Source of the DNA: Variovorax sp. RA8
Lineage (GTDB): Bacteria; Pseudomonadota; Gammaproteobacteria; Burkholderiales; Burkholderiaceae_C
Length of the DNA: 64,000 nucleotides
Assembly: GCF_901827175.1 (NCBI RefSeq)
Contig: NZ_LR594663.1
Location: 1 to 64,000 of the forward strand
Direction of reading: 5' to 3'
Both the position numbers and the translations under genes were made by a program. Each line of letters begins with the position of its first letter. Positions within the stretch are counted from its first letter, which is position 1. Below are positions 9,093 through 17,698 of the stretch, piece after piece. Below the pieces are notes generated by a model. It did no database searches. It was not told the origin of the DNA and saw only the letters and a program-made list of their open reading frames with translations.

Positions 9093-9203
9093 GTGTCATT
9101 CACCTTCCTTGATCGAAAGGGCTAGGAAGAACATGCATTCGCCCTGGGCTGCGAGTTAAAGATAACGTGGTTTTTATTATTTCAAAGCAGGACGCTTCTG
9201 TCC

Positions 9204-9512
9204 ATGCAGAAGCGAACTACTCGGAGGGGGCGGCCGGCTGGTGCGACCACCTTTGAAGTCGCACCAGCACGTGCGTTCGGCGCGGTGGTCCGCGCACTAC
9301 GGCTTGAAGATGGAGTAGCGCAAGAAGCCCTGGCTCATCGAGCAGGCATCGAACGCTCGCATATGGGCAAGATCGAGCGTGGCGAGCATATGCCGACTCT
9401 CGCGATGATCTTGAAGCTCGCGAGGGCCCTCGGGCGAAGTGCGGGGGAACTCCTCATAGAGACGGAAGCAAGGCTGGCTGAAACACCCCATGCACTTGGA
9501 GCCGACTCATAG
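9204..9512 (+). CDS. Small XRE-family HTH protein
   Basis: 102 aa, essentially one Cro/C1-type helix-turn-helix: FGAVVRALRLEDGVAQEAL, AGIERSHMGKIERGEHMPT, LKLARALGRSAGELL. No other domain. It is divergent from the XRE-cupin gene with a 111-bp intergenic region, so the two could share a control region. Confidence 0.78.
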   Translation: MQKRTTRRGRPAGATTFEVAPARAFGAVVRALRLEDGVAQEALAHRAGIERSHMGKIERGEHMPTLAMILKLARALGRSAGELLIETEARLAETPHALGADS

Positions 9513-10179
9513 TTCCATGGTCGATGGTTAGTCCCATCACGGCCTGCCCAGTCCGTCGGAAACGCCGCCCATACGACGCCCAGTGTTCCTCCAATTGACT
9601 TGGTCAACCTGCGAGGGAAGCGGGGCAGGGCAGCAGGTCGCTGTACCTACCAGGGGACTTTGGACCGACGAAATCCATAGTCGCGGAGGCGCGAGTTTCT
9701 AGGATCGCCGACATCCGTGAAGGCAGCCGCTGTCTTTGGTTTACTAAGGTTGTGGGAATTTTCCCTAGGGAAGCGGCCTCATTTGCTCAAAAAACAAGTT
9801 ACGGGAATTTTCGACTAAAAGCCGGAGGGGAGTACAGCCTAATGCGGCGAAGAACACCAGCGTTCGAAGATGGCGTTCCCCTCAGTCGTCTTCGGACGCG
9901 GCCATTGGGTGAAGCCCGCCCTCCGTCGGTTGTCCCCCTGACAATGAACCCCCGTGGCCGTCCGGGCAGCGCCTGACTACTCTAGACTGGCTGCCGTCCT
10001 TCGATTTTGGCTGCCGGATTACGGCTGTCACCGAAACCCGACCTTGGCCCTTTCCCCCGGCGAACGGCCGGTCTACTTTGGAACTTGACCTCGCCGAGGT
10101 CGGATCGTCGGCGGCAATGGACTATCAGGGCGAAATCGCGGGTGAGCGGCTGCTTCCGAATGTCGCGAATTGACACTTT
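9513..10179. other. Non-coding region with short repeats before an IS element
   Basis: No gene recognised. The decamer GGGAATTTTC occurs twice, about 50 bp apart, around 9755-9815; the first copy is part of GGGAATTTTCCCTAGGGAA. Bases about 10040-10090 (GACCTTGGC...CCGGTCTAC.TTG..AACTTGACCT) are repeated in decayed form at about 49685-49735, in front of a second IS1182-type remnant. Confidence 0.4.
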
Positions 10180-10396
10180 GGGCCGAGGCTGTGTGAAAAC
10201 GTCGATCCGTCGTCTATATTGAGTCAACCCGTTTTGAGCGAGGTGGCCCATGAAGCGATTCATCGAAGGCGCGGACCGACAGCAGGTCACGCTGATGCCA
10301 GAGTGTCTCGATGACTATGTTGGTGAAGACAACCCGGTGCGCATCGTCGATGCCTTCGTGAACGTGCGCTGCCCCCGGCATTCGTAGCACTTCGAT

Positions 10397-11275
10397 CTAG
10401 AGTCCAGGGGTTTGCATCGTAGTTGATGCGACTGTTTGCGCGTTGCTGCCAGCGAGCTGGCAGCAACGCGCGGCGAACACGGCCGGCGGCACGTACCCCA
10501 GGGTACTGTGCGGCCGGCGATGGTTGTAGTCCTCGCGCCAGTTGTCGATGACGCTGCGCATGTGGCTCAAGCTGGCAAACCAGTGCTGCGACAGGCACTC
10601 GTCGCGGAAGCGGCTGTTGAAGCTCTCGATGTAGGCGTTCTGCACCGGCTTGCCGGGCTGGATGAAGCGCAGCTCCACGCCGTTCTTCGCCGCCCAGGTC
10701 TGCATCGTGCGTCCGGCGAACTCCGGGCCGTTGTCGGTGCGGATCACCTTGGGCAAGCCCCGCTCGGCCTTGGCCTGGTCTAGCACGCGCGTCACGTACA
10801 GCGCGGGGATCGATGTGTCGGCAACGATCTGCACCGACTCCTTGGAACAGTCGTCCACCACCGTCAGCGTCTTTACCCGCCGGCCATTGGCCAGCTCATC
10901 AAACACAAAGTCCATGCTCCACACCTCGTTGGGTTGTGTCGGGCGTACCAGTGGCTGGCGCTCTGGCACCGGCAGCTTCTTGCGCCGCCGCTTTCGCACC
11001 ATCAAGCCCTCTTCGCGATAGATCCGGTAGGTGCGCTTCACGTTGATGGCCCAACCGTCGATTTGCAGCCGGCTGTGCAGCATGCGGTAGCCGTGGCGGC
11101 GGTGCTGCCCCGCGAGCTCCTTCAGGCGCTCGCGCAAGGCCGCATTGCCGTCGTCGCGGGGTTCGTAGCGCAGCGTGCTGGCACTCATGCCCACCAGCCT
11201 GAGGGCCCGGCGTTCGCTCAGGCCCAGACCCCGAAACTGCCGCACGACCTCGCGCCGCGCCGCCACGGCCTTCAC
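10397..11275 (-). CDS. IS3-family transposase OrfB (integrase catalytic part)
   Basis: 292 aa with the rve/DDE core: first Asp in NEVWSMDFVFDEL, second in VIRTDNGPEF, Glu in VQNAYIESFNSRFRDECL. An N-terminal HTH_21 segment (HRRHGYRMLHSRL) precedes it. It starts at GTG 11275, overlapping the orfA stop (GTGA), consistent with a programmed -1 frameshift giving the OrfAB transposase. Confidence 0.93.
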   Translation of the reverse strand: MKAVAARREVVRQFRGLGLSERRALRLVGMSASTLRYEPRDDGNAALRERLKELAGQHRRHGYRMLHSRLQIDGWAINVKRTYRIYREEGLMVRKRRRKKLPVPERQPLVRPTQPNEVWSMDFVFDELANGRRVKTLTVVDDCSKESVQIVADTSIPALYVTRVLDQAKAERGLPKVIRTDNGPEFAGRTMQTWAAKNGVELRFIQPGKPVQNAYIESFNSRFRDECLSQHWFASLSHMRSVIDNWREDYNHRRPHSTLGYVPPAVFAARCCQLAGSNAQTVASTTMQTPGL

Positions 11276-11532
11276 TTTCCCTTGAGCACCTCGCGCATGG
11301 CGTCGATCTCGAGCATCGAGTTGGCCAGCAGCTTCTTCAGCTTAGTGTTCTCTGCCTCCAGCGACTTCAGGCGCTGCGCGTCCGAGACGTTCATGCCACC
11401 GAACTTAGCCTTCCAGGCGTAGTAGCTCGGCTCGCTGAAGCCATGCTTCCTGCACAGCTCCTTGACCGGCATGCCCGCATCGGCCTCACGCAGGAAGCCA
11501 ATGATCTGTTCCTCGGTGTATCGCTTCTTCAT
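11272..11532 (-). CDS. IS3-family transposase OrfA (HTH and leucine zipper)
   Basis: About 86 aa: KKRYTEEQIIGFLREADAG, then LCRKHGFSEPSYYAWKAKFGG (helix-turn-helix), then a zipper LKSLEAENTKLKKLLANSML. I place the start at the ATG at 11532 with GGAGA upstream; an in-frame ATG at 11547 is possible. Confidence 0.9.
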   Translation of the reverse strand: MKKRYTEEQIIGFLREADAGMPVKELCRKHGFSEPSYYAWKAKFGGMNVSDAQRLKSLEAENTKLKKLLANSMLEIDAMREVLKGK

Positions 11533-13185
11533 CGGTCCGATCTCCATTTCGGGTTGATCGGACTCTAGACCTAAGCTCTACGAATTTCCGGGGGCAGCGC
11601 AAACGAATTGGATCTGCAAACACTCGGCTTCGACGGTGCAGATCCCGCAACGACCGGACGCCCGTCCTACCACCCGGCGGTGCTTCTCAAGCTCTACATC
11701 TACGGATACCTCAACCGCATCCAGTCCAGCCGACGCCTGGAGCGTGAAGCGCAACGCAACGTCGAACTGATGTGGCTTACAGGCCGGCTCGCACCGGACT
11801 TCAAGACCATTGCCGACTTCAGGCGCAGCAATGGCGCTGGGATCCGCAACGTTTGCCGACGCTTCATCGTTCTGTGCCGCCAGCTCAAGCTCTTCTCCCA
11901 AGGCGTCGTGGCCATCGACGGTAGCAAGTTCAAGGCGGTGAACAGTCGAGACCGAAACTTCTCGCCTGGGAAGATCGACGCGCGCAAGGAACAGATCGAG
12001 CAAAGCATTCAGCGCTACCTGGATGCCTTGGAGACGGCGGACCGGACGCAACCTGCCGAGTTGGGAGCAAAGGCAGAACGGCTGCAGGAGAAGATCAGCA
12101 AACTGCGCGAGCAAATGCGGCAACTGGACGAGACCAAGGAGCAGCTGAAGAGCGAACCGGGCCAACAGCGCTCGCTGACGGATCCCGACGCCCGCTCGAT
12201 GCTCCAGCAAGGCAAGAGCACAGGCTTAGTGGGCTACAACGTCCAGACAGCTGTGGACCGCAAGCACCACCTGATCGTTGCGCACGAAGTGACGAACGTC
12301 GGCAATGACCGAGCCCAGCTAAGCAAGATGGCGCTGGCCGCGCGCGAAGCGATGGGCAGGAGCAAGGTGCAGGCGTTCGCCGACCGTGGCTACTTCAGCG
12401 GCACGGAACTCAAGGCCTGCGAGGACGCCGGCATCACGACCTTCGTGCCCAAGCCGATGACATCGAATGCCAAGGCTGAGGGGCGCTTCGACAAGACCGA
12501 CTTCATCTATATCGCCAGCGCTGACGAGTACCAGTGCCCAGCAGGGGAGCGGGCAATCTATCGGTACAGCACGCTTGAGAAGAGCGGTCTCAAGGCTGGC
12601 GTTTACTGGACCAGTGCGTGCCCACGCTGCGCGATGAAAATGCACAACTGGCGACTACCGCCGCATTCGTCGCTGGGAACATGAGGAAGTGCTGGAACGC
12701 GTTCAACGACGGCTGGATCGCAAGCTCGATGCGATGACACTTCGACGATCCACCATCGAACATGTGTTCGGAACGCTGAAGTACTGGATGGGTTCGACGC
12801 ATTTCTTGATGAAGACCATGGAGCACGTCGGCACCGAGATGAGTCTTCACGTGTTGGCTTACAACCTGAAGCGGGTGATGAGTGTGCTGGGTATTGCCAG
12901 AACGATGAAGGCGATGCGGCTGGCGGGGGCATGAGCCCCGGTGTGTCTTCGTGCGCGTACACAACGGACGTCACGAGGCCTGGAATACGGGTTCTGACGC
13001 ACCAGAACACTGGGTGAACTCGGTAGACGAACCGCCCGGCGTGACAACGCTGCGCGTTTCTACACAGCCTCGGCCCTAAGCGGCTGTACAGGTTGCTCCG
13101 AAGCAGTCACTGATTACGCCGCTGCCCAAAGCTCCGCGTCGCCCCTATGGAGCAGCACGCGGCAGCAAGCAGGAGGCGCTCTCGA

Positions 13186-13491
13186 TCAGAACGACCAGTT
13201 CAGATTGAGCTTGAACCCGTGGTCCTCGAGCCCGTCGCCGAACAGGCCCGAGTACGAAGCGCCGAGCGCGAGGTTCGGACACAGCTGCGTCTCGACACCG
13301 GCCTCCAGCACCGCAACGTTCTTCGCCAGCGGCACCCCGGTCAAGGTGAACGGCGGGCACCCGCCGAACGCATGACGCCAGCCGAGCATGCCGCGCAGCC
13401 GGGTGCGCTCGCTGGCCTGCAGGCTCGCGCGCACGCCAAGGGTCGAGAAGCTGGTGTCGCTGCTGTCACCTGCGCCGTAGAGCGCAGCCAG
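13186..13491 (-). pseudogene. C-terminal stump of an autotransporter beta-barrel
   Basis: Reads LGVRASLQASERTRLRGMLG, WRHAFGG, AVLEAGVETQLCPNLALGAS and ends KLNLNWSF, a typical autotransporter barrel ending in an aromatic residue. The passenger and most of the barrel are missing, and a short gap is visible after WRHAFGG. The homology stops at about 13491, where an unrelated stump begins on the other strand. Confidence 0.75.
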
Positions 13492-13506
13492 TCCGCCGCG
13501 CTCGCC

Positions 13507-13653
13507 TTCGGGACCATGATGGCAGTGACCATTCGCTTTGCGGCGAGCGACGTGACTGAAGGGGTGGTGCCCGACTCCCGCCACTGGATCATGGAAGAAA
13601 ACCCGCAAGCCACGATCCGCCGGGTCCGGGCCTTCTTGGCTACGCCGCCCTGA
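13507..13653 (+). pseudogene. C-terminal stump of an alpha/beta hydrolase
   Basis: The last 48 codons read VPDSRHWIMEENPQATIRRV and end FLATPP. The PDS.HWIMEENP motif, with the catalytic histidine, is the C-terminus of epoxide-hydrolase-like alpha/beta hydrolases. Nothing upstream belongs to that family. It abuts the autotransporter stump tail to tail, marking a deletion junction between 13491 and 13507. Confidence 0.7.
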
Positions 13654-13855
13654 GCTCGCGAGGATGGCCAAGCCCGCGTGAATGCGTTAGGGGAATGTCT
13701 GATCCCCGCGCATCGCGGCAGCCGCATGTTCCAGAGGAATGATGCACATGCCCTTCAGCCCCTGACGTCGCAACGAAGGAGCTCCTATTCTTGGTCCGAG
13801 CAGGCCGCCAACGGCCGCAGTGCCACCTCGGACAACCAGGAACCTGGAGAGCGAC

Positions 13856-14758
13856 ATGAACGTGCATACGAATTCCATCCGCTTCGACGGACTGGGTAGC
13901 GTTGTCTCCATTGGCGTCTTCGACGGCGTTCATCGCGGCCATCGGCGCGTGCTGGCCCTGCTGCGCCAAGAAGGGCTGCGGCTGGGCCTGCCCACCGCTC
14001 TCGTCACCTTCGACCCGCACCCCCGTGCGATCACTCAGCCATCGGCTGCACCGCCAATGCTCTCCACGCTCGAGGAGCGGCTCGACATGCTGGCCAGGTC
14101 CGGCGATGTCGATCACTGCGTCGTGCTTCGCTTCGATGAGTCGCAGCGGCGGCAGACGGCCGACGACTTCGTTCGGAGCGTGCTGGTGGAAGGCTTGCGC
14201 GCGCGAGCGCTGGTGGTGGGGGAGAACTTCGTTTGCGGCCGGGCGAGACAGGGCAACGTGCCCTGGCTCGAGGTCGCCGGCCGCAAGTACGGGTTCATCG
14301 TGAACCCGATCGTCCTCGCAAAGGCCGGCACGGCACCGTCGGCGCCTGCCTGCTCGTCCACCGAGACGCGTCGGCTGATACGAGCCGGAGAGATCGAGGC
14401 CGCCGCGGCACTGTTGGCGCGGCCCTATGCGTTATCCGGCACGGTGCTGCCAGGGTCCGGTTCCGCCTCGATCGACACGCCGGTGGCACTGTCGAGCGGC
14501 AGATGCACGCCGGCGGCTGGCCTGTACGCTGGCGAGGTAGCCCTGCGAGCTTGGGGAGGCGCCGGCATGGCGTGGCGCCTCGCACGTCTGGAGGTCCACT
14601 CGACAGGCGAGATGGCGTTCTGCAGCATACGCATGCCCTATGGCGGGATCTTCGAGGCGAGGCCAGGGCAGGCATTGGGCTTGCGCTTTCATCGCCGCAT
14701 CGACCGTGCCGCTACGCCTGGGGCCCATTCGGGCACGCTGTATTCCTCCATGGAATAG
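13856..14758 (+). CDS. ribF: RibF-like FAD synthetase paralogue with degenerate flavokinase domain
   Basis: The N-terminal adenylyltransferase domain is intact: SIGVFDGVHRGHRRVLALL and ALVTFDPHPRAI. The C-terminal flavokinase-like half (RPYALSGTVLPGSGS, SSGRCTPAAGLYAGEVALR) keeps the outline but lacks the PTAN motif. It may therefore make FAD from FMN without phosphorylating riboflavin. The start at 13856 follows GGAGA. Its position before a flavin-dependent monooxygenase operon suggests a cofactor-supply role. 300 aa, close to the usual about 310. Confidence 0.83.
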   Translation: MNVHTNSIRFDGLGSVVSIGVFDGVHRGHRRVLALLRQEGLRLGLPTALVTFDPHPRAITQPSAAPPMLSTLEERLDMLARSGDVDHCVVLRFDESQRRQTADDFVRSVLVEGLRARALVVGENFVCGRARQGNVPWLEVAGRKYGFIVNPIVLAKAGTAPSAPACSSTETRRLIRAGEIEAAAALLARPYALSGTVLPGSGSASIDTPVALSSGRCTPAAGLYAGEVALRAWGGAGMAWRLARLEVHSTGEMAFCSIRMPYGGIFEARPGQALGLRFHRRIDRAATPGAHSGTLYSSME

Positions 14759-14827
14759 TCCGCATGCCCTGCCCTTGCTGTCCAAGGGCGTGCCTCCGGC
14801 CTAAGGTCCGCGGTCAGGAGGTCAGAC

Positions 14828-15838
14828 ATGACAGTTCTGCGAAACGCCTCGCGGCCCTCACCCGCCAAGACCCGCAACTCCGCTCCGGCTTCGGCGCGGC
14901 GCGCCATCCCCTCACAGCTTTGGCACAGGCGCAGCTTGTCGGCGCTCCTGACCCTGTGCAGCGCCTGCGCGTACGCAACCGAAGGCGGTGGCAACTCCTA
15001 CCCCATGGGCGTGGAGACCAACTACAACGGCGTCATGCTGTCCGATGGCGCGCACTGGTTCGCCTACTACGCGCACTACAGCGCCACCCACTCCAGGAAC
15101 GCAGCCGGCGTGGACAACCCGCAGCTGGCGCGCTTTCGCATCGAGTCGGACGTCATCGCGCCCCGGCTTTCCTACGTGTGGCCCGGCCTCACCCTGTTCG
15201 GTGCGCGCGTCGAGACACGAGTGGTGCAGGCCATCGCCTCGGTCGACCTAGACGCCGCGGTTGCGAGACGGGGGATGCCGTCGCTGGAGCGCGGCGGATA
15301 CCGGCTGGGCCTGGCCGACATGGCCTTTACGCCGATCATCCTGGGCTGGAACTGGTCGACCTACCATCACACGATCGGCATCGACACACATCTGAAGACC
15401 GGCAGCTACGACGTCCGCGAACGCGGGAATACCGGGCGCAACTACGCTCAGGCCGCCGTCTTTTATGCCTTCACCTGGTTCCCGGCGCCCGGCTTCGACA
15501 TCAACGCCAAGTTCCGCTACGCCATCAACGGCAAGAATAAGGCGACGAACTACCAGTCAGGTGACGAAGCGACGATCGAGTTCAGCGGCGGTTACCGCAT
15601 CAACCCCGGCTTGGCCATCGGTCTCAACGGCTATGTCTACCGCCAGACCAGCGACGACCGGCAGAACGGAGTCGCCGTCAACAACGGCAACCGTGGACGG
15701 GTCAACGCGCTGGGGCCCTACATCAGCTACAACCTGACGCCGCGCTTGGCGCTCGTCGCGAAGGTCCAATCGGAATTCAGCGCGCGCAACAGGCCGCAGG
15801 GCACGCGCGTCTGGCTACAGGCGAGAATTCCGTTCTAG
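14828..15838 (+). CDS. Outer-membrane channel, MetA-pathway of phenol degradation family
   Basis: 336 aa with an N-terminal signal-like segment (about residues 38-50, SLSALLTLCSACAYA). It then starts TEGGGNSYPMGVETNYNGVM, the hallmark of the phenol meta-pathway outer-membrane family. Alternating aromatic strands run through the protein, which ends VWLQARIPF. A strong AGGAGG lies 7 bp before the ATG at 14828. It probably admits the aromatic substrate used by the operon starting at 17073. Confidence 0.82.
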   Translation: MTVLRNASRPSPAKTRNSAPASARRAIPSQLWHRRSLSALLTLCSACAYATEGGGNSYPMGVETNYNGVMLSDGAHWFAYYAHYSATHSRNAAGVDNPQLARFRIESDVIAPRLSYVWPGLTLFGARVETRVVQAIASVDLDAAVARRGMPSLERGGYRLGLADMAFTPIILGWNWSTYHHTIGIDTHLKTGSYDVRERGNTGRNYAQAAVFYAFTWFPAPGFDINAKFRYAINGKNKATNYQSGDEATIEFSGGYRINPGLAIGLNGYVYRQTSDDRQNGVAVNNGNRGRVNALGPYISYNLTPRLALVAKVQSEFSARNRPQGTRVWLQARIPF

Positions 15839-15891
15839 CGAGACCGTGCCTGCACGGTTTTCACGCGCGTGGATGTTAGGTCCGCAATGGA

Positions 15892-16854
15892 ATGGCGGGC
15901 AGCGAACCAGGACTCGATCACATGGGTACGAACCTGCACAACCAGGCAGATCTGCTGGACCTCTATCAACTTCGGGTCATCGATGTTCTGCTGCGAGAGC
16001 AAAGTCTCACGCGCGCCGCGCTGGTGCTGAACACGACCCAGCCAGCTTTGAGCAAGACCCTGGCGCGCTTGCGCAGCTATTTCGACGACCCGCTGTTCGT
16101 TCGCGTGTCCCTGAACATGGAGCCGACCCCGAAGGCATTGGCGCTGGCGGCGCCCATCAGTCTCATCCTCGACGAGATGCAGATGCTGCGTTGCTCGCAG
16201 GTGCCCTTCGATCCGCGCAAGAGCGATCGCACCTTCAGCTTCTTCGCCACGGATGCGGCGGTGGTGGTGATGCTCCCTTCGCTGGTCAAGACCCTGCAGA
16301 GCCAGGCGCCGGGCGTGCGGCTGAGCGCGGTGCAGTTGGAAGAAGACCACTTGCATGCCTGGCTGAAGTCCGGCAAGGTAGACTTGGCGATCGGCAACTA
16401 CCCCGCGCTCACGCAGGGCATCCGACGACAGCGCCTGTTCACCGCGGGCTACTTGAGCCTCGTGCGCAAGGGGCATCCGCGACTGCCGAGGGAACCATCC
16501 CCCGAGGCATTCGCCGCCGAGCAGCATGTGTTCGTCTCCTCATCGGGCACCGGCCACGGCATTGCGCTCGCCGAGCACGCACTGCAAGCCGCCATACCCG
16601 CAAGTCAATTCACGGCGCGCGTTCCGAGCTTCACGGCCGCGGCCGTTGTTGCGAAGCACACCGACGCGGTTGTGACCCTGCCGTCGCCCCTGGCTGAAGT
16701 GCTGGCACGCGAGCTCAATCTCGAGTTGATCAAGCCGCCGCTGCACCTCCCCCGCTTTGAGGTGGCGCAGTACTGGCACGAGCGCTTCCACCGCGAAGCC
16801 GGCAACCAGTGGTTCCGCGCGGTGCTGCATCAGCGTTTCGGCGCCAGCCCCTGA
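15892..16854 (+). CDS. LysR-family regulator of the chlorophenol-type operon
   Basis: 320 aa. N-terminal helix-turn-helix: RVIDVLLREQSLTRAALVLN, TTQPALSKTLARLRSYFDDP. The C-terminal effector domain resembles the NodD/NahR/LinR side of the family. It lies 218 bp upstream of the flavin reductase gene in the same orientation, in the place of tcpR/hadR regulators. An alternative ATG at 15922 would shorten it by 10 residues. Confidence 0.88.
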   Translation: MAGSEPGLDHMGTNLHNQADLLDLYQLRVIDVLLREQSLTRAALVLNTTQPALSKTLARLRSYFDDPLFVRVSLNMEPTPKALALAAPISLILDEMQMLRCSQVPFDPRKSDRTFSFFATDAAVVVMLPSLVKTLQSQAPGVRLSAVQLEEDHLHAWLKSGKVDLAIGNYPALTQGIRRQRLFTAGYLSLVRKGHPRLPREPSPEAFAAEQHVFVSSSGTGHGIALAEHALQAAIPASQFTARVPSFTAAAVVAKHTDAVVTLPSPLAEVLARELNLELIKPPLHLPRFEVAQYWHERFHREAGNQWFRAVLHQRFGASP

Positions 16855-17072
16855 GACGCCCGCGGCAGCTGCCGCTTTCGACCCTCTCCCAGCATCTGCA
16901 CCCACAAGTCGGTGCCGGGCCGATCGTGCGCGCCCGCGCACCCAACCGGCTCGCCACAGGTGGCAACGGAATAGTGTGCATTGCCGCTGGTGCATGGCAA
17001 CCGGACAGTCGGTCACCTACATTGATTCCACCGATCTGCTTCAACCCGGTCACACCATTCAGGAGACACACA

Positions 17073-17657
17073 ATGCCGCTCGCAGAACTGATTCAACCCG
17101 CACGCTCAAATGTATCCATTGCGCCCTCGCCCGGCGCATCGAGGCTTCCGAGCGGCTCCATCGACCCTGCGGAATTCCGTGCGGCGCTGTCGCGCGTCGC
17201 GACCGCGGTCACTGTCGTCGCCACTAACGGTGAGCACGGCATCGCGGGCGTCACCTGCTCAGCCGTCTGCTCGGTGTGCGACACGCCGGCCACGGTCTTG
17301 GTGTGCGTCAACCGCCGCAGCTTTGCGAATGGCGTGATCAAGGGCAATGGCGTGCTCTGCGTGAACTGGCTCGGCGCCGAGCATTCGGAGATCTCACAGG
17401 TCTTCTCCGGCGTGGGCGAGCTCCCCATGGCTCATCGCTTCGCACAGTCGCAGTGGGGAAGGCTCGCGACCGGCGCACCGCACTGCAGCCTCGCGCTCGT
17501 CGCCCTGGACTGCCGCGTCGCGCAGGCCATGGAAGTCGGCACGCACAGCGTCTTCCTTGCTGAAGTCGTCAAGGCTTCGATCTCGGAAGCCATCGAAGAG
17601 CCCCTGGTCTACTGCCAGCGCCGCTACGCCACCACGCGCCCCATCATCCTCAATTGA
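17073..17657 (+). CDS. tcpX: Flavin reductase component (TcpX/HpaC-like)
   Basis: 194 aa, flavin-reductase/FMN-binding split barrel: FRAALSRVATAVTVVATNGE, GVTCSAVCSVCDTPATVLVC, NGVIKGNGVLCVNWL, ending PLVYCQRRYATT. It would use NADH to reduce FAD for the monooxygenase encoded 42 bp downstream. AGGAGA precedes the ATG at 17073. A reading frame extends to 16809, but the 5' part is not flavin-reductase-like. Confidence 0.87.
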   Translation: MPLAELIQPARSNVSIAPSPGASRLPSGSIDPAEFRAALSRVATAVTVVATNGEHGIAGVTCSAVCSVCDTPATVLVCVNRRSFANGVIKGNGVLCVNWLGAEHSEISQVFSGVGELPMAHRFAQSQWGRLATGAPHCSLALVALDCRVAQAMEVGTHSVFLAEVVKASISEAIEEPLVYCQRRYATTRPIILN

Positions 17658-17698
17658 CTCATCCGTCCCACTCACTCACGTCACACCAAGGAATCGCC

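Larger units (their letters stand above)
10365..11601 (-). mobile_element. Complete IS3-family element (IS407-like)
   Basis: 1237 bp. The ends are imperfect inverted repeats of about 40 bp beginning TGCGCTGCCCCCGG and sharing ATTCGTAG and TCTAGAGTCC. It is flanked by a 4-bp direct repeat AACG at 10361-10364 and 11602-11605, the target duplication length of the IS407 group. Two overlapping frames encode OrfA and OrfB. All parts look intact, so this is probably the youngest insertion visible here. Confidence 0.93.
10250..12934 (+). pseudogene. IS1182-family transposase, interrupted and frameshifted
   Basis: The ATG at 10250 begins MKRFIEGADRQQVTLMPECL. The frame is cut after DAFVN at 10364 by an IS3 element and resumes at 11602 as ELDLQTLGFDGADPATTGRP. 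Joining the two restores the frame exactly. A further frameshift near 12640 separates CPRCAMK from TTGDYRRIRRWEHEEVLERV. The C-terminal part TIEHVFGTLKYWMG.THFLMK is typical of the family. The gene is doubly inactivated. Confidence 0.88.
10180..13076 (+). mobile_element. IS1182-type element, split by an IS3-family insertion
   Basis: The ends are inverted repeats: the left end reads GGGCCGAGGCTGTGTGAAAA at 10180 and the right end is its near-complement closing at 13076. Without the inner IS and one target copy the element would be about 1656 bp. No clear target duplication was seen at the outer ends. Both its transposase halves match the family of the element remnants at 49874-50093 and 54351-55945. 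Confidence 0.8.

Noticed and set aside
9752..9815. CRISPR-like or iteron array from repeated GGGAATTTTC
   Set aside because: Only two copies with unequal flanks and no regular spacing.
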